A stretch of DNA of 40,902 bases from an uncultured Lachnospiraceae bacterium. GTDB taxonomy: Bacteria; Bacillota; Clostridia; Lachnospirales; Lachnospiraceae. Where the stretch lies: positions 1 through 40,902 of the forward strand of contig CANQME010000015.1 of assembly GCA_947624815.1 (NCBI GenBank), written 5' to 3'. The notes beneath the pieces are model-generated. The model worked only from the letters and a program-made list of their open reading frames with translations, had not been told where the DNA came from and ran no database searches. A program made the translations under genes and the position numbers. Shown piece by piece: positions 8,534-16,200 of this stretch. Each line of letters opens with the position of its first letter. The first letter of the stretch is position 1.

Positions 8534-9248
8534 TTTTGCTCCTTATCATTGTGTAATACTGATACATGTATCCGGTCACTTTGGAAATTCCCTGTACTAC
8601 CGATTCTTTCAGTATTTCGTAACCTTTCCATGCTCTCGGCTCTTTCCGGAATGTTTTTGCCGTCACCTGCTTGATTTCCGGCTGCGGGATGATCAGATTC
8701 CTGCTGCAGGTGTACCGCTGTTTCTGCACGCTGTCCGGTTCCCGAAAAGTTTTCTCTGTTTCTTTTATCAGATAGGCTGCAAGTTCCGAGTATTCTCCTG
8801 ACTCGTCCAATGGCTTGAAGTCCGGGCGGCCATATGGCCAATGCTTCCGCACGAGCTGGATTGTCTCAGGGATTCCATTGATTACCGCATGATGGTGGAT
8901 GCTTTTATTTTTATATTCTGTAACGATAATATATTTAAACTCATTCCCGAGCTTCCGGTATTCCGCCCTCATTTCATCGCGAAACTTTTTCAACCTGTCT
9001 TTTGCCTCTTCCGGCGTCGGCCTGTCTCCTGCCCGGTTTGTCAATGTAACGAAAAAATCATTTTCATCGAAGTTGCTGGCGATCTTCCTTGCCAGCTTCC
9101 GTTCTGCTGCCCTGGCATTCTCCTCCCGTTTCTCCTCCGGCGTCGGCTTCCTTCTGGGCGACCGGGCCTCTCCTTTCCGGTATATCCTGGTCTGTGTCTT
9201 TTCTATGTACACCGCTTTCCCACACCGGTATGTCTTCTGCCTGTACAT
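8490..9248 (-). CDS. HUH-type rolling-circle replication (Rep)-like protein
   Basis: FFVTLTN (motif 1-like), IHHHAVING (HUH motif), AAYLIKETEK (Tyr-xx-Lys-type motif 3). Start set to MYRQKTYRCG at 9248 with G-rich SD; upstream part of the listed ORF looks non-coding. Confidence 0.7.
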   Translation of the reverse strand: MYRQKTYRCGKAVYIEKTQTRIYRKGEARSPRRKPTPEEKREENARAAERKLARKIASNFDENDFFVTLTNRAGDRPTPEEAKDRLKKFRDEMRAEYRKLGNEFKYIIVTEYKNKSIHHHAVINGIPETIQLVRKHWPYGRPDFKPLDESGEYSELAAYLIKETEKTFREPDSVQKQRYTCSRNLIIPQPEIKQVTAKTFRKEPRAWKGYEILKESVVQGISKVTGYMYQYYTMIRSKNGTAQNRKNSEKKE

Positions 9249-9280
9249 GACTCCCCCCCATAACCTAAAGTTAGTGTCCT

Positions 9281-9313
9281 TATCAAGTCTTACGGGAGGC
9301 AGTTTCCTCCCGT
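9281..9313 (-). other. Candidate double-strand origin: 8-bp hairpin plus CTTGATA nick-like motif
   Basis: Minus strand: ACGGGAGG-AAACTG-CCTCCCGT (9313-9292) then AAGA then CTTGATA (9287-9281, partly adjacent), 33 nt upstream of the Rep start codon. Confidence 0.4.
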
Positions 9314-9346
9314 TTTTGCTTGCTTTTTTGACCTGACTATGGTATA

Positions 9347-9601
9347 CTAACTCTGTGATTGGTTTGCCACTGTCCGGGACCCCCTTTGCCCGGCAGTGGC
9401 AATTTCCTTTTCTTCTTCCCTGCATCTGCACCGCTCTCCCGGATCCAGATTTCCTCCACAGTACGGACATGTTCTATAGAGATAATGTCTCTGCTTTTTT
9501 CTTGATATCGGCCCTGGCCGAAAATATCCGTCTCTGATCATCGGTTTACTCTTCATCATCAGCCTCTCTTTCGTTTTCTTTTGCTTTGCAGTTCTCTTCA
9601 T
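9347..9601 (-). CDS. Zinc-ribbon hypothetical protein
   Basis: CPYCGGNLDPGERCRC. Confidence 0.55.
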   Translation of the reverse strand: MKRTAKQKKTKERLMMKSKPMIRDGYFRPGPISRKKQRHYLYRTCPYCGGNLDPGERCRCREEEKEIATAGQRGSRTVANQSQS

Positions 9602-10148
9602 CCAGGTCTATCTGTCGCAGGCTCTTGAAAACCGGATCCGTCGCCGCCGGCAGCGCAATCGCAATCTGCATTGTCATTTCATCACTATGATAGACGACAC
9701 TTTCTCCGCGCGGTCCCAGCCTGGGTTTCCAGATATCCTCTAATTCTTTTTCTTTTTTAAACGCTTGATCCAATTTTTCAGGTACGGCATATTTTACAAG
9801 TAATTCATCCTGATAGATCCTCCAGTCGTCCAGACGGATCTTTGTACGGCTCAGTCTCGGCATGTCCCTGCTGTATTTCTTCCTGATATTCAGTAGGTCC
9901 TCGAATCCGACTTCCCTCTGCGCCCCGGCTTCCCTCCCAATCCGATATATTTCCCCCGGCTCCGGGATTTCGCCAATGTATTCCACAATCAGGCTCTTGT
10001 ATGCGTTTGTTGCCCATTCCACTTCTGCCCCTACTGCAATTTCACCGGTATGTACTGTCAACTGCCCATCTACATTCCCGATCCTTAATTTGTAATACTT
10101 ACATGCTGCAGCAGCCGCTCTCTCAAGCACTTTCATGTCGATAAACAT
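9546..10148 (-). CDS. Hypothetical phage protein
   Basis: 200-aa ORF in operon with overlaps at both ends. Confidence 0.65.
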   Translation of the reverse strand: MFIDMKVLERAAAAACKYYKLRIGNVDGQLTVHTGEIAVGAEVEWATNAYKSLIVEYIGEIPEPGEIYRIGREAGAQREVGFEDLLNIRKKYSRDMPRLSRTKIRLDDWRIYQDELLVKYAVPEKLDQAFKKEKELEDIWKPRLGPRGESVVYHSDEMTMQIAIALPAATDPVFKSLRQIDLDEENCKAKENEREADDEE

Positions 10149-10464
10149 TTTCTTTCCTTTCGGTTTTCACTTTTTTTCCGCACCAATGACAATGGGTATG
10201 CTTTGGATGAACCCTATGATTGCACGACGGACACAGATAATACTCCGGATCCGCGTTTACCCTGACCAGATTATCCGCGTGTTCATATTTCCGGATCATC
10301 ACTTCGATCTGTTCTGCCTGCCGGTCATAATCGCACAGGATGTCCTGTATCTCTTCCAGGGCCTCCGCCCACTCTCCCCACATTGGCTCTTCTTCACGTT
10401 CTGCCATTTCCCGGCAGCATCCGAGCAGATTGTTGATTTGCTCCCAGAGCTTTTTATTTTCCAT
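10123..10464 (-). CDS. Zinc-ribbon phage protein
   Basis: YLCPSCNHRVHPKHTHCHWCGKKV. Confidence 0.65.
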   Translation of the reverse strand: MENKKLWEQINNLLGCCREMAEREEEPMWGEWAEALEEIQDILCDYDRQAEQIEVMIRKYEHADNLVRVNADPEYYLCPSCNHRVHPKHTHCHWCGKKVKTERKENVYRHESA

Positions 10465-10738
10465 GCCTCACCGCCTCCTTGACCGCGTGTGCCAGTCCGT
10501 CGGCCTCTTTCTGCGTAATCAGCTCCAGATCGGCCAGTGTCCGGATCCGGCCCAGTGTTTTCAACACTTTGTTCCTTTTTACGTCGTGTTTCATTTCATG
10601 CTTTATATTCATGATGCAGTCCTCGATTTCCTCAAAGCACCGGTCCAGTTTTTTTTGACTGACCAACAGCATCCGTGTGTCCTGTATTCTCATTACCATC
10701 CCCATCTTTCCATTAACATTCCCGCTAATGCCAACCAA
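10454..10738 (-). CDS. Hypothetical phage protein
   Basis: Charged helical ORF overlapping neighbours in operon style; internal start MRIQDTRM likely. Confidence 0.5.
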   Translation of the reverse strand: MVGISGNVNGKMGMVMRIQDTRMLLVSQKKLDRCFEEIEDCIMNIKHEMKHDVKRNKVLKTLGRIRTLADLELITQKEADGLAHAVKEAVRHGK

Positions 10739-10935
10739 AACGGAAATGAGAAGATTGACAAGGATACCAACAGGTATCCGACCGACTCCAACAGATCTTT
10801 AATATCAATCTTTTTCTTTGGCCGACCTTCTTTCTGCTGCCCTAATATCTGACGCAGCCTCTCTGCCCGTTTCTCATTCCGAAAGCAGATATAATAGCTG
10901 TCCCCGTCCTCTTCTAACAGATAATTGTCTTCCAT
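10693..10935 (-). CDS. Small membrane protein
   Basis: MEDNYLLEEDGDSYYICFRNEKRAERL... with C-terminal hydrophobic LLVSLSIFSFPFWLALAGMLM; start set to MEDNYLL. Confidence 0.55.
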   Translation of the reverse strand: MEDNYLLEEDGDSYYICFRNEKRAERLRQILGQQKEGRPKKKIDIKDLLESVGYLLVSLSIFSFPFWLALAGMLMERWGW

Positions 10936-10949
10936 CACGTCCTCCTTTC

Positions 10950-11216
10950 TTACCACGGTATTGTACGCTTGTCCTCTTCGGACACTTGCAATATCCGGAA
11001 TATCAGTTTGATCTCCCTCCGGGTGAATTTTTCCGGACACGCAATCCTTTTGTACATGGTCGATTCCGATACGCCTATCTCAGGTGCCAGTGCTTTGCAC
11101 GGCATTCTGTATTGCCCCAGATAGCCCTTAATGATCTTCCTGAGCGCTGCATCTCCCGGGTCTTCCTGTTTCTTCTTCTCCTTTGCGACTTTTTTTTGCA
11201 ATTTTGTTGCCGGCAT
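10950..11216 (-). CDS. HTH phage protein
   Basis: YRMPCKALAPEIGVSESTMYKRIACPEKFTRREIKLIFRILQ. Confidence 0.6.
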   Translation of the reverse strand: MPATKLQKKVAKEKKKQEDPGDAALRKIIKGYLGQYRMPCKALAPEIGVSESTMYKRIACPEKFTRREIKLIFRILQVSEEDKRTIPW

Positions 11217-11256
11217 TTTGTTCTTCCTCCCTTTTACGTTTATTAGGTCCTTCTAA

Positions 11257-11511
11257 TTACTTTCCAAAATCAAATTCCTTACATGGCTGTGCCAGTGGTT
11301 TTCTTCTGCGGTCTTTCAAGATACAGTAGCCGCAGTCCGTTGGTATCCATGCGGAAACGTTTCCTCTGTTTTTCCGAAAATACTGTTCATACCATTCGCA
11401 GTTGATACATGCCCTTGTTTTTTCGTCTACGGTGATCGCCTTGCTCTGCTTTCTCAGACAATAATTTTCTACTTTTGCTGTCATGATGGTTCCTCCCTTG
11501 TTTACGTACAA
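11257..11511 (-). CDS. Cys-containing hypothetical phage protein
   Basis: CINCEWYEQYF...CGYCILKDRRRKPLAQPCKEFDFGK. Confidence 0.55.
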   Translation of the reverse strand: MYVNKGGTIMTAKVENYCLRKQSKAITVDEKTRACINCEWYEQYFRKNRGNVSAWIPTDCGYCILKDRRRKPLAQPCKEFDFGK

Positions 11512-11572
11512 TCTGTTTTACGTACTATTTGCGCGTTGTTTTCGTTGTCATTATAACGTACAATTAGCACGT
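11504..11572. promoter_or_regulatory. Operator cluster for the 11599 XRE regulator
   Basis: Inverted half-sites ACGTAC-TATTT-GCGCGT (11520-11536) and ACGTAC-AATTA-GCACGT (11556-11572), plus a third ACGTAC half-site at 11504; lies in a divergent intergenic region. Confidence 0.6.
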
Positions 11573-11598
11573 AGTCAAGTATTTTTAGGAGGATTTTC

Positions 11599-11826
11599 AT
11601 GTTCTGTAAACGATTACGCGAAACTCGCATGGCTCGCAAACTAACACAACAAAAATTATCAGATACAGTAGGATTAGCTTTGAGAAGTTACCAATGTTAC
11701 GAACAGGGTACAAGAGAACCGCCTCTTGATATGCTTGTCAAATTAGCAGATGCACTTGAAGTCCCTACTGATTATTTGCTTTGCCGGGATTTGTCGATCT
11801 TAAAATCCTTTGATGGATTCCAGTAA
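11599..11826 (+). CDS. XRE-family HTH transcriptional regulator
   Basis: MFCKRLRETRMARKLTQQKLSDTVGLALRSYQCYEQGTREPPLDMLVKLADALEVPTDYLL; AGGAGG SD. Confidence 0.88.
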   Translation: MFCKRLRETRMARKLTQQKLSDTVGLALRSYQCYEQGTREPPLDMLVKLADALEVPTDYLLCRDLSILKSFDGFQ

Positions 11827-11983
11827 TATCCTCAAGGTCATCCCAGATTCCAAAATCTCCGGTTCTATCCCCTGCTTCTATTTGTTGATAATACCTCAAG
11901 CTGATCCCCAGCTTATCCGCCATCTGCTGTTGCGTCATGCCCGCTTTCTGGCGGGCTTCTTTTAAATTTTTCCTCGCCTGCAT
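11765..11983 (-). CDS. XRE-family HTH transcriptional regulator
   Basis: MQARKNLKEARQKAGMTQQQMADKLGISLRYYQQIEAGDRTGDFGIWDDLEDI. Confidence 0.8.
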   Translation of the reverse strand: MQARKNLKEARQKAGMTQQQMADKLGISLRYYQQIEAGDRTGDFGIWDDLEDITGIHQRILRSTNPGKANNQ

Positions 11984-12018
11984 CCTCTCCCCTCCCTGCC
12001 TTATCCTTGAGCCTTATT

Positions 12019-12354
12019 TCAATCCAGGTAATTCTTCCCGAATTCCCGCATCCAGGCATTATGTCCGTATTTTGCCTCAAACGCCTCCTGTGCGACCTGC
12101 TTTAAGTGCAGGTCTACCCTGGCATTCGCGTGCGGTGCCTCCGGCCCGTACTCGTGATGGCGAGTCATACAGACATAAGCCCACAGCCCATAATGTTCCG
12201 CTTTCTTTCTATCTGGGCCATGCAGGAAATGATGTTTATGCAGGCCGGCATGTGCAAGCTCTCCATAATATCCCATGCGGTCAGCTTCTTCCCGGCAAAG
12301 GAAACATTCCCTATCTACCGGCCCGGTTTTACTTTGTATGATGCTCTTTGACAT
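12019..12354 (-). CDS. HNH/Ref-like phage nuclease-family protein
   Basis: CFLCREEADRMGYYGELAHAGLHKHHFLHGPDRKKAEHYGLWAYVCMTRHHEYG...HANARVDLHLKQVAQEAFE. Confidence 0.6.
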   Translation of the reverse strand: MSKSIIQSKTGPVDRECFLCREEADRMGYYGELAHAGLHKHHFLHGPDRKKAEHYGLWAYVCMTRHHEYGPEAPHANARVDLHLKQVAQEAFEAKYGHNAWMREFGKNYLD

Positions 12355-12808
12355 TCTCTTTTTTCAGAATCCTTGCGATCTTATCCTGCATATAACTTTG
12401 GTATTCGTGCGGCCCGGCTTCAATGGTGTATGTATGCTTCTCCAGTGCTTTCAGCATCTCGCGCCATTGATCCGCATTCCTGACCGGCTTCCCCTTCGCG
12501 CTGCGCCAGCCGTCAGCGATCCAGTGCCCGATCCAATTATTTTTTACACTATAAACGATGTTCTCGCACCGAGTCCGGATTAGGAGCCGGCACGGTTTTG
12601 TCAGGATATTTACTGCTGTATTGACTGCCTCCAGAACAGCCCGGCTTTCTGTTGCATTTTCCAGGATCAGAATACCCTCTCTGGTGATCGGTTCCCCATT
12701 CCTCTTGTACTCTACCAGCCATGCCGCAGCTCCGTCTTTCCTCGCCGGCCCTTTCCATGTGGTTTCAATGTATATGTTCACATCATAGCCTTTGGATACG
12801 TTTTCCAT
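12329..12808 (-). CDS. RNase HI-fold protein (substituted active site)
   Basis: VNIYIETTWKGPARKDGAAAWLVEY...TESRAVLEAVNTAVNIL...IRTRCENIVYSVKNNWIGHWIADGW...KGKPVRNADQWREM follows the RNase HI strand/helix order. Confidence 0.6.
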   Translation of the reverse strand: MENVSKGYDVNIYIETTWKGPARKDGAAAWLVEYKRNGEPITREGILILENATESRAVLEAVNTAVNILTKPCRLLIRTRCENIVYSVKNNWIGHWIADGWRSAKGKPVRNADQWREMLKALEKHTYTIEAGPHEYQSYMQDKIARILKKENVKEHHTK

Positions 12809-12899
12809 TATTTTGTTTCGCTCTTCCAGGTCTTTTTAACAGGCAATATCAACTTTCTTGTATTCGTTGACTGCCTGTTTAATTTTATTGATATTCATT

Positions 12900-13238
12900 C
12901 TACTCTTCTCCCCCGAAAAATTTTGCAATGTTGAACCAATCATCTTCGATGATGTTCCCGATCTCCTCGACTTCCTTTCCGTAGCCGTTATCCTTAAAGC
13001 GGATGTACGTTCCAGGTAATTCCTCCCAACTGCCCACGCCTGTCACTTCAAGGATTTTGCTAATCGCCTCCAGGCCCTTCGGCGAAACGAATATACGTCC
13101 CACGTTACAAGCGCTTAAATCATATTCGCCAAAGTGGCGTGTACCATTCTCGTAAATGAATTCGATCTTGAATGTCAGGAATCCGTGATTTTCATATCCC
13201 AGCATGGTACTTGTGATCTTTGCATTTTTGATTTCCAT
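12900..13238 (-). CDS. Hypothetical phage protein
   Basis: 112-aa ORF in operon. Confidence 0.6.
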   Translation of the reverse strand: MEIKNAKITSTMLGYENHGFLTFKIEFIYENGTRHFGEYDLSACNVGRIFVSPKGLEAISKILEVTGVGSWEELPGTYIRFKDNGYGKEVEEIGNIIEDDWFNIAKFFGGEE

Positions 13239-13274
13239 GTTCTCTTACCCCTTTTTCTGTTTTGTATTGACAAG

Positions 13275-13469
13275 TTACATATTTCTCCGCTTTAAAAAAA
13301 TCATCATGGCGCAATTTGCATACTGCCATGCCTGGAATGATTCTTTTTCAATCCTTCGCATACTCATTTTCAGTTCATTTGTTCCTCCCTCAATCATGTC
13401 TTGAATATTTTTTTCATCGCATCCCCATCTTTGCTTGTAAACATCTTCCTTGCTTCCCCATTTTTTCAC
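13275..13469 (-). CDS. Hypothetical small protein
   Basis: MKKWGSKEDVYKQRWGCDEKNIQDMIEGGTNELKMSMRRIEKESFQAWQYANCAMMIFLKRRNM; AAGGAGGG SD upstream. Confidence 0.5.
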   Translation of the reverse strand: MKKWGSKEDVYKQRWGCDEKNIQDMIEGGTNELKMSMRRIEKESFQAWQYANCAMMIFLKRRNM

Positions 13470-13605
13470 TGTCTTCCCTCCTTTCTGCGTTTTATATTGG
13501 GAATTGCATTTTCTACTAAGTTAAAATATCGGATTTCTTTTGATTGGAAACAGGATTTCCCACGCCAAGGCCGACGGAAATGCATTATCCGTGATAAGCG
13601 AAACA

Positions 13606-13905
13606 TTACAGGATATGTACATTCATTCCCGATAGTATGAGCCTTTTTGTTTTAAGCTCCTGTTTTGCCATTTTTAAAACATAAGTTATTGCCTGCTGCG
13701 TCTGGAGTTCTTCCGGAAGTTCAGACGCGATCGCTCCTATAGCTTTGTTTGCTGCCCCTTTTAGAATGGTCTCTTCTATTGCTTCCCCTGTATCAAACTT
13801 CATCATCCTGGGTTCTCCATAACCTCCATATATAATTTCCATTGTTCTCCTCTGAATAATTAAAAGAAGCACCCTCACTTGAATATCACGTTCACCTGGG
13901 GGCAC
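13606..13905 (-). CDS. Hypothetical phage protein (true start probably near 13842, MEIIYGG)
   Basis: MEIIYGGYGEPRMMKFDTGEAIEETILKGAANKAIGAIASELPEELQTQQAITYVLKMAKQELK. Confidence 0.5.
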   Translation of the reverse strand: MPPGERDIQVRVLLLIIQRRTMEIIYGGYGEPRMMKFDTGEAIEETILKGAANKAIGAIASELPEELQTQQAITYVLKMAKQELKTKRLILSGMNVHIL

Positions 13906-14012
13906 TTCTTAATACCCCGCACTTCGTCATTCACTGTTTTTAATATGGCTTTCAATTTCCCTCTTTCTGCAAGGATGTCTTTACTCATAACCAATGTTAT
14001 CTTTATACTCAT
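13875..14012 (-). CDS. Small ORF (45 aa), below ORF-track cutoff
   Basis: MSIKITLVMSKDILAERGKLKAILKTVNDEVRGIKKCPQVNVIFK; AAAGGAGGG SD upstream. Confidence 0.4.
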   Translation of the reverse strand: MSIKITLVMSKDILAERGKLKAILKTVNDEVRGIKKCPQVNVIFK

Positions 14013-14074
14013 TCCTCTCACCCTCCTTTCTCGTTTTTGCGAAAGAAACGGCTATCCGTCATTGATCAAAAATC

Positions 14075-14296
14075 TTACTGATGATTTTGTTCGTCGCTAT
14101 ACTCAGTTTTCTTCCTTTCAGGAGATGCTTGAGAAAGCTTTTGAGGAATACTCTCAAGGCTAAATTCTTTTGGCTCATGATACTGCAGCATGGCAATCAG
14201 TACATGGGCCTCTTTTAATTTTTTGACTAATCGCTTTGCTAACTTAATATCCTTTCGCAGTCCTTCACGGTCAAAAGCAATATTATATTTCGGCAT
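14075..14296 (-). CDS. Hypothetical small protein
   Basis: MPKYNIAFDREGLRKDIKLAKRLVKKLKEAHVLIAMLQYHEPKEFSLESI; SD GGAGG. Confidence 0.5.
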   Translation of the reverse strand: MPKYNIAFDREGLRKDIKLAKRLVKKLKEAHVLIAMLQYHEPKEFSLESIPQKLSQASPERKKTEYSDEQNHQ

Positions 14297-14361
14297 TTCT
14301 TATTTCACCTCCTTCCCCGCTCCGTGAAATATTTTTAGTCGTTCGTATCCGACTATTCATA

Positions 14362-14419
14362 TTTTCATATTGACATATCAATATTTTTCCTCTATATTAT
14401 TGTATATGTCATATGAAAA
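14362..14419 (+). promoter_or_regulatory. Promoter with flanking imperfect inverted repeat upstream of DUF2513 gene
   Basis: TTGACA (14370-14375) -17- TATATT (14393-14398); TTTTCATATTGACATAT (14362-14378) versus ATATGTCATATGAAAA (14404-14419). Confidence 0.65.
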
Positions 14420-14432
14420 TGGAGGTCGAATC

Positions 14433-14834
14433 ATGCAATTAAATCCGGACTGTATGCGTAATACTTTGTTATTCCTAGAAAAAGTGCTGTCCATTTCTTC
14501 CGACTTAGAATTTGAAGGAATTACCATTCAGGTTTTGGCAAAAAATGTAAACTACCCTATCCAAGACTTAGCCAATACTGTACTTTGCCTTCATGAGGCA
14601 AACTTTATTGTTGCTTCTATACTTTTTGGGAATGACAGTATAGAGGAACTTTTAATAACCCGAATCACCTATAGTGGTTATCAATTTCTGGAATCTATTC
14701 GCCCCGATACAGTTTGGGAGAAAATTAAACTCATCGCCTCCCATCTCGGTTCCTTTTCCGTTAGTGTGATTTCTCAATCTTCATCCAACATATTTGCAGA
14801 ACTAATCAGTGGCTTTTTTTCACGCCGCCATTAA
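14433..14834 (+). CDS. DUF2513 family protein
   Basis: MQLNPDCMRNTLLFLEKVLSISSDLEFEGITIQVLAKNVNYPIQDLANTVLCLHEANFIVASILFGND...ITYSGYQFLESIRPDTVWEKIK; GGAGG SD. Confidence 0.8.
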   Translation: MQLNPDCMRNTLLFLEKVLSISSDLEFEGITIQVLAKNVNYPIQDLANTVLCLHEANFIVASILFGNDSIEELLITRITYSGYQFLESIRPDTVWEKIKLIASHLGSFSVSVISQSSSNIFAELISGFFSRRH

Positions 14835-15015
14835 ATTCTTTTTTTGCCCATTGAACACACTCCAGCAATTTTTGTTCATCAAATTTGCCATATCCCTCTA
14901 TTTCCAGGTAGTGCACAAAAGATAAAAGGCAAATTCCTAATGAGATTTTGACCGTTACGTATGTAATCGCAATAAATATCATGCAAAGGGCAACCGCCGT
15001 CATCACATACACCAT
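14806..15015 (-). CDS. Small membrane protein
   Basis: MVYVMTAVALCMIFIAITYVTVKISLGICLLSFVHYLE; SD GGAGG; converges on DUF2513 gene. Confidence 0.45.
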   Translation of the reverse strand: MVYVMTAVALCMIFIAITYVTVKISLGICLLSFVHYLEIEGYGKFDEQKLLECVQWAKKEFNGGVKKSH

Positions 15016-15020
15016 TTATT

Positions 15021-15248
15021 TCACCTCCTTCCCTCCGTATCAAACAGGGTATTAGAATCAACGCCCAACGCATCTCTTATACGGACTGCATCAACAATGC
15101 GAATGACCTTTCGTCCGTTCAGCATATCGCTAAGCATCTGCTCCGAATATCCAGCTTTTTCTGCCACGGCCTTTTTCTTTAATCCCATGCTCTCAATGAT
15201 CTTTGAAGCATTGTAGGCAACTGGCTGATTTCGTTCTTCGATATTCAA
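15021..15248 (-). CDS. Cro-like XRE regulator
   Basis: YNASKIIESMGLKKKAVAEKAGYSEQMLSDMLNGRKVIRIVDAVRIRDALGVDSNTLF; divergent from CI-like repressor. Confidence 0.75.
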   Translation of the reverse strand: MNIEERNQPVAYNASKIIESMGLKKKAVAEKAGYSEQMLSDMLNGRKVIRIVDAVRIRDALGVDSNTLFDTEGRR

Positions 15249-15268
15249 GAATATCCACCTCCTTATAT

Positions 15269-15393
15269 CTCGTGTTTCTCGAGCTTATGTTTATACTATA
15301 CTCGTGTTTCTCGAGCTTGTCAAGCATTTTTAATATTATTTTTTGAGATACTCGAGTTTTTTATATTGACTTTTCTCGTAATGCTGATACAAT
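15269..15393. promoter_or_regulatory. Divergent CI/Cro operator-promoter region
   Basis: Two identical 15-mers CTCGTGTTTCTCGAG (15269-15283, 15301-15315) plus CTCGAG at 15351. Minus promoter TTGACA(15323-15318)-17-TATAGT(15300-15295) with an operator filling the spacer; plus promoter TTGACT(15366-15371)-16-TACAAT(15388-15393). Confidence 0.8.
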
Positions 15394-15414
15394 ATCTGTA
15401 AGGAGGTGAAATAC

Positions 15415-16200
15415 ATGTCTTTCGGAGAACGGCTAAAAGAAGCGCGATTGCTAAAAGGGTACACGCAAAAACAACTAGCGGAAAAGCTAGATATCGGAAG
15501 TACTACAGTTACTGGATATGAAAAAGACAATAGCGAACCAAATATGGCAACCATAAGTAAAATAATTCATGTTCTAGGCGTGGATGCTAACTTTTTATTA
15601 CAAGATGAAATACCGAAATTGATATATGATGATAAGGCAACCCCCGAAGAATTTGAAAACATCGTAAAAAAATACCGCGCTCTCGACGATTACGGACGTG
15701 AAACAGTAGATTTCATACTGAATCGGGAAACAGAACGAGTAGCTTCTTTGAGAAAACAAGGAGAACGCATAAAAGAGCTGGAACGTAGCCAGAACACTGT
15801 GATTGAATTTAACGGCCAGCCTGATGTTCCTGCAAGATACATTCAGTATTACAGAAAAGTATCCGCCGGAACTGGTGAAGTGATATATGAAGATGTCGCC
15901 CCAGAACGCATTACCATCCCTGACATTCCGAAATATCGTCGTGTAGCCTATGCTGTAAAAGTGTCTGGTAAGAGTATGGAACCGCTCTACGATGATGGCG
16001 ATATGCTCCTGATCGAACCGACCTGCATTGTGGATGTTGGAGAAATAGGGATTTTCAATGTAGACGGAAAAGCATATGTGAAAAAACGTGGAGAGACAGA
16101 ATTAATTTCTTTGAACAAAGATTACAAAAATGTCCCGCTTACCGATGAATCACGGTGCATGGGCCGGGTAATAGATAAATTCAAGGGAGATTGTTTATGA
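15415..16200 (+). CDS. CI/LexA-like repressor (XRE HTH + S24 peptidase domain)
   Basis: MSFGERLKEARLLKGYTQKQLAEKLDIGSTTVTGYEKDNSEPN...; VSGKSMEPLYDDGDMLLIEPT...GEIGIFNVDGKAYVKK S24 motifs; AGGAGG SD. Confidence 0.93.
   Translation: MSFGERLKEARLLKGYTQKQLAEKLDIGSTTVTGYEKDNSEPNMATISKIIHVLGVDANFLLQDEIPKLIYDDKATPEEFENIVKKYRALDDYGRETVDFILNRETERVASLRKQGERIKELERSQNTVIEFNGQPDVPARYIQYYRKVSAGTGEVIYEDVAPERITIPDIPKYRRVAYAVKVSGKSMEPLYDDGDMLLIEPTCIVDVGEIGIFNVDGKAYVKKRGETELISLNKDYKNVPLTDESRCMGRVIDKFKGDCL

Noticed and set aside
9292-9320. Plus-strand rho-independent terminator
   Set aside because: Hairpin plus T-tract would fit, but no plus-strand gene ends here; kept as part of the candidate origin, with the terminator reading noted as an alternative.
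12838-12900. 20-codon ORF MNINKIKQAVNEYKKVDIAC between RNase H-like gene and 12900..13238
   Set aside because: Too short to support as a gene without comparative evidence.
13879-14163. 94-aa plus-strand ORF
   Set aside because: Overlaps two minus-strand small genes with SD sequences; hydrophobic shadow-like composition.
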